From assembly GCA_947579665.1 (NCBI GenBank), contig OX388349.1:73474841-73538840 (forward strand): 64,000 bases of DNA. The letters are read 5' to 3'. The translations under genes and the position numbers were made by a program. This DNA is from Sympetrum striolatum (taxonomy: Eukaryota > Arthropoda > Insecta > Odonata > Libellulidae). Shown one piece after another: positions 36,421 to 45,734 of this stretch. The notes below the pieces were generated by a model. It worked only from the letters and a program-made list of their open reading frames with translations, did no database searches and was not told the origin of the DNA. Each line of letters opens with the position of its first letter. Positions within the stretch are counted from its first letter, which is position 1.

Positions 36421-36728
36421 TTGATTGATTTGGTACTTCTCTTTGAATATTACATCCCTTAAAACATCATATTAAACGTATCTCCAACAGAAACACTGAT
36501 GATAATATTAAATATCGTGTTGGTTTATATTGTTATCTCAGACATTACGAAATTAAAATTTTCAATTTTTACTTCGAGAATAAAAATATTTATTCTTTGA
36601 TAATTTTACTTGTAAAACTATCATAGTTAATAAAAACAATTCAGTTGACTGCAAAAGGAGAAGAAAATCATAGAGTAGTACATGTCATTAAGTCCTACAT
36701 TTTTTATGCCAAATATACCGAGTGTAAC

Positions 36729-37168
36729 CATTATATCAGTGTAACATAATCATCTGCTTCGGTCTTGACTTCGTGTGCCTTAACAGCAGTAAATTCAAAA
36801 GAGAAGGATAGAATTGATGCTTTTGAAATGTGGGTGTGGAGGAAGATGGAGAGAATAAGATGGGTGGATAGAATAAGTAATGATGAAGTGCTTAGAAGAG
36901 TTAGGGAGGAAAGAACATTACTCCGCACAATACGGAAAAGAAAAGGAAGCTGGATTGGACATGTTGTAAGAGGGAAGGGGATTCTAACTACAGCCATTGA
37001 AGGAACGGTGGAAGGAGGAAAGTTTAGAGGAAGAAGAAAGCTGAAATTAATAGATGAGGTGAAGATAGGATTATACAAGGAGACCAAAGAAAAGGCCCGG
37101 GACAGGATTAAGTGGAAATAGTTGTGGTGCATGGAACCTGCCAACAGTCAGAATACCAGATAATGATG
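36729..37168 (+). mobile_element. 5'-truncated LINE insertion with 14-bp TSD
   Basis: The direct repeat ataccgagtgtaac (36715-36728 and 37169-37182) brackets the insertion. An uninterrupted 118-codon stretch (36765-37121) encodes the C-terminal tail of an endonuclease/RT LINE: AFEMWVWRKMERIRWVDR, then EEVLRRVREER-like and GSWIGHVVRGKG. It ends with a taatgatgat tail. The same family is at 42640-43060 and 61080-62835. A complete TSD and open frame suggest it is among the younger insertions. Confidence 0.9.
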
Positions 37169-37184
37169 ATACCGAGTGTAACAG

Positions 37185-39290
37185 GAATAAAAATTCATGC
37201 AAATATATTTTGCTGCCGTGATAAAATTCAAATCTGCTAAATAGTCCCAATCATTTCAAAATACGTATTAAAATAAATAGTACCAGAGAAATTGAAGCCA
37301 TCATGATACACCTATATATAATTTAATGACCCTGGTTTCGTTACCGTGCGACATCATCACGTGATGACGAGTGTAGGCCCGAATGATGTTGCAAGACAAC
37401 GGATCGTGTTATGAAAGTATATTTGGAAGTAAAAAGTAACTTTTATTTCTCTAATACCGTAAAGAACTTCCACTGAATAACGCCAGAAACCATTATTTTA
37501 TTATGAAACAAATATATTAAATATTGGCAATCGCTTGAAAAACTTACGCCGATATAAAAATCTTAAGTTATAACTTGCTGGTGCATGTTCAGCCACTTTA
37601 CGAAGCTTCTTTCCTTGAACGGATATTGAATTCATGTTTCGAAACACTGCTTCCAATAGACAGGAAAAACTTTAAAATGCTCTGAAGCTCATAATCCAGC
37701 TGATCTTATATTCCGCAAAATCAGAGTAAGTTTGTCACTTAAGTAGATGAATTGCTCCCTCAAACATCTCGCCTAATGTACTTTGCGACTATGGCAAAAA
37801 AGAATAAATAACTTGTTTCTCGTGAGGTTTTCAGTTTTAACGAAGGCGTGCACTCCGAATGGATGCTACAGTTGGAGACCTGGGTTCGAGTCTTGTCGCT
37901 ATTTGTTACTAATCGTTTGAATTTTGGGTTTAAGGCAAACACTTCCGCGTGTGAATTCCATTTCAAACGTCTTCATAGAATGATTCTAAACTCGAATTTC
38001 CCTTTTTTCAAAAGAAAAAGATTAGAATGACGCTCATTGCTGACTGACAACTTATGCTTCGCAAAATCGACCATCCTTCATTAATGCCAAAAAGTAAATG
38101 AAACTGATTTCTAATTTTATTTGCTTTCTTTAACTTTACATTATCTATATCTTCCTATCATCTAATGTAGTATTCCCTCAATGCTCTTCTTTCTTCCCGA
38201 GAAAATAAGATGTTTATATTGTGGATACACTCGTTAGAAGTGAAATTACTACCGTGAAAATTTTTAATCAATATTCAATTTTCGAAGATTCAAGTTTGAT
38301 ATATCAGCAAAGGGATGAAATAGATTAATTTCTGTCTCTTATTTAAGCAAGCTTTAAACTTTAATTTTCTTGAATTTTCCATTTAAAATTAAAAAGTAAA
38401 TTTATATTCTATAAAATTCTGAATAAAATTTAATTCAAAGAAAATACCCTTAAAAATTCCAAAATGAATGTAAGCTTCAGTCGTTTTGCCATCGCACTTT
38501 ATCTGTAATGATTCACCAATTTAACTAAGAAATGTATGAATAGATTGATTGAAGTAGATTTGCATTGAAGATTATATGACACATGTTTTTAAAACTGAAC
38601 ATGCGCAATTGATACAAGTACTTTTGCTTCACGGCCAAAAACATAATGCCAATAATTGATTGGGTCGCACAAAATATCATCACAACATTTTTAATCATAC
38701 TTTCCAAATAGGAAACTATTTTTTCCATTTCAATTCCAAATCGGATTCCGACCCCATTATTGGAGCCATCATTTTTTTCTTTAAACAAACAATTCGTTAA
38801 TCTCCTTTTCTAAAAACAGAGCTTGAGGAGTTCGATTCATTTGCAATCATCCTGCATTTGGCATACGTTAAAGCTGAAAGGAACTCTTTCAATACCATCA
38901 GATATATCTACAATTAACTGGGAATAAAGCCGAATTCGAAGCTTGTTTTACATCGAAACCACTTGAAGTTATGACTACAGGATATTAACCAAGAGATGTC
39001 GGCCGTTACTTAGCAAAAACAAATAGTAAACGCAGTGAAAAAAATAGAAAGTATTTTTATTCGAAGCCTTGTATACCAAAGGAAATATATTTTTTGCATG
39101 CTGCAATCTTACTAACAGCTTTTAAATTAGAAGTATTTTCGAATTTTCACGCCTCTTCACTCTGAAGAATAGTTTCCCATAATAATTTCCCATCAGCCTT
39201 ATTCCTGTCGTTTACAAGGCATCCATGAGGATAATAGCTGAACGTCTGATGACGACCCTGTCTACAGCTCAGCCAAGAGAACCGTGACCC
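37185..39290. other. no gene recognised
   Basis: Long AT-rich stretch. A tRNA B-box-like gggttcgagtc lies at about 37883 with no clear tRNA body around it. Nothing else is supported. Confidence 0.5.
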
Positions 39291-39297
39291 TACAAAT

Positions 39298-39397
39298 GAG
39301 CGCTCGACGATTGAGCGCTACGACGATTGAGCGCCACGACGATTAAGCGCCACGACGATTGAGCGCTACGACGATTAAGCGCTACGACGATTGAGCG
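39298..39397. repeat. 16-bp minisatellite
   Basis: About 6.3 copies of gagcgctacgacgatt, with g/a at position 1 and t/c at position 7. The first copy is one base short. The GC content is far above that of the flanks. Confidence 0.95.
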
Positions 39398-39399
39398 AA

Positions 39400-39965
39400 A
39401 TATACAAAGGTCGAGCAGTAATAAGGAAAGACATATAGAGTTTATTCCACTTGACGTTAGTCCGTTAAGTTTGTTGGCCATTTATATCGTAGCACCTTAT
39501 TTAACTCAACAAAATGCATTTTCTGCTTCGTTAAATATTAGAAAGTTCATTTCAGTTATGAGTTTGTAAAATGCTTCCCGATATTTTTTATCGGTCGTTT
39601 TATTAAACCTTTTTAACTCTCATTCATAGTCATGAGATGAAATAACTCGTTGAAAATTTATCAAACGCAATAGTTATTCCAAAAAAGAACTAAACGCAAC
39701 GTTACCCGTGTAGGGAGTCTCGTTCAACTGCCTGAGGGCATTTCAAGCACACCCAGAGAAAGATGTTCAGGAATACGATACATCCGAAATTCATCCTAAT
39801 TCTCTTGTTATAACAAATTCAGCATATTTTAATATTTAGGTGTTATTGAACGAAAACTCCCTTCAAACTTTAGAAATCAAGTCCACTCGGCTGTAGAATT
39901 TCGCCTCTAATTAACCGTCGATGATTTCCCTCCGTCCTTAAACTTGGTACATATATATTAAGAGC
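39400..39965. other. no gene recognised
   Basis: AT-rich sequence; nothing supported. Confidence 0.4.
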
Positions 39966-39981
39966 AAGCTAGAGAGAATTC

Positions 39982-40296
39982 CCAAGGAAAAACGGACTTG
40001 AAAAAAGTCTGACAGTGGATCTGACGGGATCTTCCTGTATGCGGGAGGCTGCCTTTACCATCTAGGCTACCCTGCCAGAACATTTAGCAAGCCGTTTAGG
40101 GACTTTTGTTGTCCTTGTCCTTAAACGGCTTATTAAAATGTTCTGGCCGGGTAGCCGGGATGGTTAAGGCAGCCTCCCGCATACAGGAAGATCCCGGGCT
40201 CGATTCCCGGCCCTGTCAGACATTTCTCATGTCCGTTTTTCCTTGGGATTTTTCCTGGGTGCACGCCCTTATGTGCAAAGTACCTTTAACCATTTC
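39982..40296. mobile_element. palindromic head-to-head tRNA-SINE dimer with its own 13-bp TSD
   Basis: A minus-strand SINE (39982-40103) and a plus-strand SINE (40104-40240 plus tail) face each other with a centre near 40103. Shared segments include ggcagcctcccgcatacagg and gtccgtttttccttggga. The centre itself pairs (agccgttta with taaacggct). The plus copy has the B box gctcgattccc. The direct repeat ctagagagaattc lies at 39969-39981 and 40297-40309, so the whole 315-bp dimer appears to have inserted as a unit. Confidence 0.85.
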
Positions 40297-40309
40297 CTAG
40301 AGAGAATTC

Positions 40310-41640
40310 TTCCAACAGAAATTGCATTTTCAGTTTATTTATACGGCGAATTTAAGTCGAAAATTATGTTTGTATATATAAAGAGAAAATTTGATGAATA
40401 ACATCATACTTAACTTGTAACCAACAAGTAAAAAATATTTTTAATTTGCCCAGATATTATTGTGTATAAGTGTTTTGCACTTTTGCCTTGAAAACAGAAC
40501 CGTTTTCATGACCTTATTTCTCTGCTTAACTGTAATTATCCAATCAAGTACGCACGGATTTATTGTCGAAGGCATTCCACGAAATTTTGGATCCCGTTCA
40601 TTTTTTCTGAAAGTTTTGACCTCTGATTACGTGTTTTGGTGTCAGGAAAATGTTTTTTTCTGAAAAGGAAATATGTTTTCCCACAGGCGAAGCCTCGTAT
40701 CTGACCTGGTATGCATAAATACTCCGCAGCCCTCAATAATTACATTTCGTTAGAAAGAATCCCTTTCAACCCTTTTCGAATCGACTTCTTTCTGATTATA
40801 TGACACAAAAAATATGATATTAAAAATCTTCGCAGATGAAACGACCAAAGGAAAGATGAGAATATATAATTGCTATATCGTATCACTGTATAAAAGAAAT
40901 TTTGTTATTTGGGTTTACGAATGATTCTACACTTACTCCAAGTTGATGAGCTATTTATTTATTAGTTAGTTAATATATCATATTAGTAAGCGATTGCCTA
41001 AAAATCTCACATAGAAGTTATTCTCTTATATTTTATTTTTAAAGATTCCGAATTTCGACAATAACTATCTAACTTCAACGAAACCTATAAAATATTCCTA
41101 TACATGCTACAAGGATGAAAGAAATATGGAAAATAACAATGAATAGACATGTGCCAAGTAAAGTAGAAGAGTTGAACAATGTTCATTTGGAATCGATCCC
41201 AGTTTCTGGGCAGTTTACATTAAACTATTGATGTAATATACTTGACTCGGTGTTTAGTGGCTTGAATATCTTCCTGGCAACTGGAAGACCTATATAGCAA
41301 TGTATACCTATCTATAAATTAGACTCATGTTTTCCTTCTGCATGGCCGAATCGCTATTGCAGAGCTGTGAAAAACATGCAGTAATCTTTACAACTCCAAA
41401 CATTCTCCATCCATTTTAAAGGAGTGTTATAACTAAATTAATGCCCGAGAACTGTAAGCAAATAGTACTTTCCTTTAAAGGTTACGTCGATGTCTTAACA
41501 ACCCATAGGTATTGGTGAACTCCTGTTAACAAATTATTACAAGAAACCACGAAGGTCACAACAAATCTCCTTAAATCAAAGTTCCTTCTTATCCGATTTT
41601 TTGAGAGGCGCGCATCTCCTTAACTAATTCTATTCGCGAC
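40310..41640. other. probable downstream CARP intron; no exon recognised
   Basis: AT-rich sequence immediately downstream of the CARP donor on the minus strand. I looked for the next CARP exon on the minus strand and found none. Confidence 0.5.
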
Positions 41641-41644
41641 TCAC

Positions 41645-41836
41645 CTCTGCTGGGAATGCATATCCTTGGACTTGGTGTTCCGATCCGTGATCATTCTTCG
41701 TCCCGTAGTGTATGTAGATCTCTTCGAACTGGTATCGGTACGCAAGGGGCCCTCCAGAGATATTCACGTGGTGTTTAGTGTCCTTGTCCACGCGAAACAC
41801 CAGAGACTGCCCCGTGTTGTGCAGAGCGCCGCTCAC
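41645..41836 (-). CDS. CA10-like: carbonic anhydrase-related protein (CARP X/XI type), next internal exon
   Basis: This 192-bp exon (64 codons, phase 0 at both ends) continues the CARP domain from VSGALHNTGQSLVFRVDKD through VNISGGPLAYRY and FEEIYIHYG to GYAFPAE. It lies between an AG acceptor (41837-41838) and a strong GTGAGT donor. In active alpha-CAs the motif FHFHWG carries zinc ligands His94 and His96. Here the matching stretch reads IYIHYG, so the first ligand is Tyr and only the second His remains, as expected of non-catalytic CARPs. The tract upstream of the acceptor is weak in pyrimidines, but homology and frame both support the boundary. The next exon (expected to begin near a QIYGFN-like segment and carry the third His-ligand region) was not found between 30000 and 41644. 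It may lie beyond the window or be missed by eye. Confidence 0.94.
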
Positions 41837-42390
41837 CTTCGAAGTCATTGCTTATCATTATCTATGACATATATACTTTTCAACGTCTTTATTCATGTAT
41901 CGACCAATTATATTAATTAATATTAGCTTTAATCTTGACTGTGCTTAGAATTGCTGTTAAAATCAATTTCAGAACAAATTTAATTGCTTATCATTCTTTC
42001 AAGAATTGGTTAGGCCTTCTTTCTGAGAAAAGAGTTTCTTTTCCTTTTTGAACAAGTTAAATACTGATAGACGTATCATAAATTTTCTTCGATTAAAAAA
42101 ATACCAAAATATTACAAGATGACAACTTGAAACGTTGTCCTTCCTCCTTTCCGTGGCTTTTTTACCGAAAAAATAATATATATAATACTCCAATACAAAG
42201 AATGTATATTATTACATTTTATAATTGCTATTTTGATATAATAATGATCGAGGTAAAAGTGTTTTGGTACGAAGAAGTTATAATTTAATAGTATTTACTA
42301 TTATTTAATGGAATTTTTTTTCAAAACGTAGAATATCTCTAGTGATTTGGAATCTCTAGAATAAAGCTAATGTCCCACTCAATAGCATAC
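41837..42390 (-). other. CARP intron between the two recognised exons
   Basis: This is a 554-bp AT-rich intron, GTATGC at the 5' end and AG at the 3' end, phase 0. I see no recognised repeat or RNA gene in it. It is much shorter than the flanking introns, which must each extend for many kilobases or past the window ends. Confidence 0.85.
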
Positions 42391-42527
42391 CTTATGTTTG
42401 TCGATGTGAATATGTCTTAGGTAGGGATCATACAAGAGTTTCCGAGGTTCCACGTTGATGGGAGACTGCCTCTTTCCTTTGCTGCAAAGATTCCACTGGG
42501 GGTTGATCAGACCCCAGAACTCCGGAC
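42391..42527 (-). CDS. CA10-like: carbonic anhydrase-related protein (CARP X/XI type), internal exon
   Basis: This internal exon encodes the start of the alpha-carbonic anhydrase-like domain of a CARP, a catalytically inactive, secreted or membrane-associated relative of carbonic anhydrase. It is 137 bp: two bases completing a Gly codon, then 45 codons beginning PEFWGLINPQWN and ending HIDKHK. Seen in it are the family blocks FWGLINPQWNLC, GKRQSPINVE and LLYDPYLR. On the minus strand a pyrimidine-rich CCCTTTCTTAG acceptor precedes it and a GTATGC donor follows it, so the upstream intron is phase 1 and the downstream intron phase 0. The reading frame continues exactly into the exon at 41645-41836. 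From knowledge of the family, vertebrate CA10/CA11 bind neurexins; a similar neuronal role here is inference. I saw no signal-peptide exon to the right. Confidence 0.93.
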
Positions 42528-42639
42528 CTAAGAAAGGGATTAACAAAAATTGATAAACTAACATTTCAATAGAATATACTTTATATCTTATAGAGGCATA
42601 TGACGTCATGCCACCTATATATATACATACATATATATT

Positions 42640-43060
42640 CTATTCATTTACCTTTCGGTAGGTTCATATACACTCAGAAATTCCTATTAAGCGCCATCTC
42701 CTTCATATCCTTATATTTAACCCCACCCCTTGTGCCATCCAAGATCTTTTGTCTTTGTCTTCCCCTCGGTTTTTTCCCCCGAATCCTACCCTAAATTAGT
42801 CTTAACCAATCTATCCCCACAATATTTGACCCACCCATTTCGTCTGTCTATATTTCATTACATCAATTAAAGCCCTCTCCTCCCCAACTACCTCCAGCTC
42901 CTCAGTGTTTGTTTTCCGATCAACCCAACGTACTTTTTTCATTCTACGCCATACCCACATTTCAAAGGCCTCCAAACGTTTGACTTGCTCCTTACTGAAA
43001 GTCCTCGTTTCGCAACCATAAAGCAACACACTCCAAACCAAGAATTTCACCCATCTTTTC
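42640..43060 (-). mobile_element. LINE C-terminal fragment in the CARP intron
   Basis: The minus-strand 42811-43050 reads VLLYGCETRTFSKEQVKRLE then AFEMWVWRRMKKVRWVDR and WVGQILWG, the same tail as 36729-37168. It lies only about 115 bp upstream of the CARP splice acceptor, which shows how close insertions have been tolerated. Confidence 0.85.
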
Positions 43061-43119
43061 CTGATTCCTCAGTCAAGTTCTTTGGTTATCAATTTCCTTC
43101 ACTTCATAAAGGCTTCCTT

Positions 43120-44110
43120 GGCCGTATCATGGGTTCGATTCAAAATCCAGATATTTTCATAAGAATGCATAGCGAGGATTTTCGGAAATATTTTGAGGCA
43201 CTTCCCGGCAAACTAGGGAGTTGAAATTCGAGGGATCGCTGGAAGTCACACGTAACCAACGAAAATTACAAAGACTTCTTCGATAATTATCCTTGGATCG
43301 ACGCTAGGTCAGGTATTACTAGGCCAAATACCATACGTAAGAATACACGTAAAATTTGTTTTTACCGTTTTCAGACTTTGTTTCATTTGCAAAATTAAAC
43401 AGCAAATAATAGTCCTAGAAAGTCGAGATATGTACCAAAGGTAAGGAAAATAAACGAAAATTCTTATTTTGGTCGTGTAATATGGTTTTAGATTCCAAAT
43501 TTTGAGAACTACTGTAAAATGAGCGCAGATTTTGTATAATTTCTTCGTAGTAAACAAATACTCACCTTAGCAACCAAGGCGATTGTTGAATCCAAGCTCA
43601 ATCGCTTTCTGAATTCACGGGGATCTTAAGCACATACTATATCAAGGGTTTGGAATAGTGTCAGAATACATGAAAAGAAGGCAATTTACTGTGATGGCAA
43701 CATTTGCAAACTATGACACATAAATAGCAGGGACAAAATTACGGCCATTTAACGGAGATTTTTTCTAAATTATTTTAAGCAAAATTCCTGTAGGATAGAG
43801 AATTCAAAATTACAGGCTACAGAAAACTCGCTCTTCTGTGTTATAATTAGAGATATGTCACCAAATATGCGTTCGATGCCAGGTGGGTGCAAAATTCTCC
43901 CATTTAAAATGCATTGCGGCGATATTTAAGATTTTTATTTTAATCCTTTCCCGATATCAAGAAAACATAAAACCCGGCATTTGAAAAGTGGTCGCAAATA
44001 AATTTCATATTCGCAGTTTATAGTTTCGCTGAAGGTTCTTTGGCTCGATGCCAAAGCGACATGTACATTTTTTTTCATTTATTTTAGACGGAGATAGCGG
44101 GATGTTATTC
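43120..44110 (+). repeat. modular repeat, plus orientation, five or six modules
   Basis: It contains tgggttcgattc (43132), gaggcacttcccggcaaact, ccttggatcgacgctagg (43290), gcaaccaaggcgattgttgaatcc (43577), gttcgatgccagg (43873) and ggctcgatgcc (44041). These are complements or homologues of the 8-12 kb modules and also of blocks within Helitron-like units D and E, linking the two families. Confidence 0.78.
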
Positions 44111-44429
44111 TAGCACCTACCCGGAATGATATCGACTTAAAAATTTGGATTTAAATATTGTTGTCCCTTCCAGGTCGTTAATTGTGTTCTTATCCATCAT
44201 CATAAACTCCTGTTTTCTTCGAATACCGGGGAATGAGATGAGGAACGTCGACAAAAACGGCTTTTGGAGGTTTAGAACCTCTAATTCATTAGCAACCGCG
44301 TTCCAAATTTTCTTTTTTTGAGACGTTTTTTCTTTAGTCAAACTACAAATGAAAAAATCCATTCATCAAAATAATATAAGTAGCAATACTGACTTAGAGT
44401 TAGCTTTGTGGTATTCAATCACACAAAAT

Positions 44430-44705
44430 GGCTTCTATGTCTATGTAAGAACCCTGCAAGCCGCCTTTCGGCATGTGGCAGGGGGTGCAGGCACCTTCAC
44501 TCTATTTTCCTAAACGGTTGCTTTTGCGTATACTTCGCGGAAAAAATGAATTTTTGAAACGATTCGTTCTAGCATCTATTTCTATAATCTTTCTGGCAGT
44601 AGCAGAACGGTCCATATAACAGGGTGGTTGCATTATATCGGTTACATCATCTGAGAACGTAATTTCTTTAAACTTATTTCATAAATTTATCCTTTGATAT
44701 AACTT
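44430..44705 (-). mobile_element. CR1-type LINE 3' end
   Basis: It matches 51570-51860 in reverse complement, including the 3' UTR with gccgcctttcggc (a small hairpin) and the final acatagacatag repeat tail. Severely 5'-truncated, with frameshifts. Confidence 0.88.
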
Positions 44706-44749
44706 CATTTTCTTCAGTTTTTGCTTCATGATATAACTAACAATTTATA

Positions 44750-45280
44750 CTAACTGGTCTAGTAAAAGTTGTATCATGAAGCCGTTTTTAATCTAAGTAG
44801 CATATACAGTTTGATTTGAGTTGTGGAATCCTGCTCAATTTTTATAAATAAAACATTAGAAATGAGAGGTGATGCTGTGTTTTGAATTTCTAAATGGTGA
44901 AATCCCCATAGGATCGCCTCCCATTGAAGGGCATTGCTCCAGACGGAATTAGAGGGGATAGAGGGGGAAATGGAGGTGAAAATGCACTGAGCTGTTGAGC
45001 GATCGATTGATCAGAGGGACTGAAATACCTCGACCCACTTACCTGATTCATCAGTCTTTGAAACATTGACCTTAGACATTCAAAGTCAGCAAAAATACTT
45101 TGTGCTCTCTAAATTTTGTACATTTATAGTTATATCCCGTCCATTACTGTTGTTCAAATATTTATATTACTGAATTTATTGGAGAGAGTGAAAACTCGGA
45201 AGGCATTACGAATATATTTAAGGGCCGACATTAGATAAGTTTTTAAAGATATGGCTGGATTTGCTCCCATAAATTAAAAT
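44750..45280. other. no gene recognised
   Basis: It includes a purine-rich patch (44930-44990). Nothing supported. Confidence 0.4.
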
Positions 45281-45289
45281 AAACTATGA

Positions 45290-45445
45290 CCATTAAAAAG
45301 ATGACCAAAGGATAGGTGGAAAAGAGATATCAAGTACTAAGGTGTAACATGGCAACGAGAAGCTCAGGACAGAGAAATTTGGAAAGTATTTGAGGAGGCC
45401 TACGTCCCACTTCGGATTGAAAATGGCAGATAAAGATGATATTTA
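45290..45445 (+). mobile_element. RTE-type LINE 3' terminal fragment
   Basis: It translates as KRPKDRWKRDIKY, then GVTWQREAQDREIWKVFEEA after a stop, and ends at gataaagatgatat. This is the C-terminal end of the RTE family whose 5' half lies at 45735-48605, but it sits upstream of it, so it is a separate insertion. Confidence 0.78.
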
Positions 45446-45734
45446 TGTATGTCATCACTACAACATTTCATTGCCTCATTGGGATGGAGGGGTGTTAACG
45501 GAGGTTGGAGGCGATGTATAGCCCAAGTTCAACCATGCTAAGAAGACTTGAACAATATCTCCGGCCAAATAATGAAAGTAGTAGGACATCCTGGTGAATT
45601 ATTTTCCAAACCCCCCCAAATACAAGTACAATTTTCTAGATGAGCTTCTTTAATGGAAATGTATCCGGACGTAGAAGCACCACCCATTCGGATGCCCGGG
45701 AGGTGGTAGCATTAAAGAGGTCCATCATAAAGAA

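Noticed and set aside
36731..37144. 137-codon minus-strand open stretch
   Set aside because: It is the antisense shadow of the plus-strand LINE C-terminal frame.
39298..39397. CRISPR array
   Set aside because: The 16-bp units are directly adjacent without spacers, and the host is a eukaryote.
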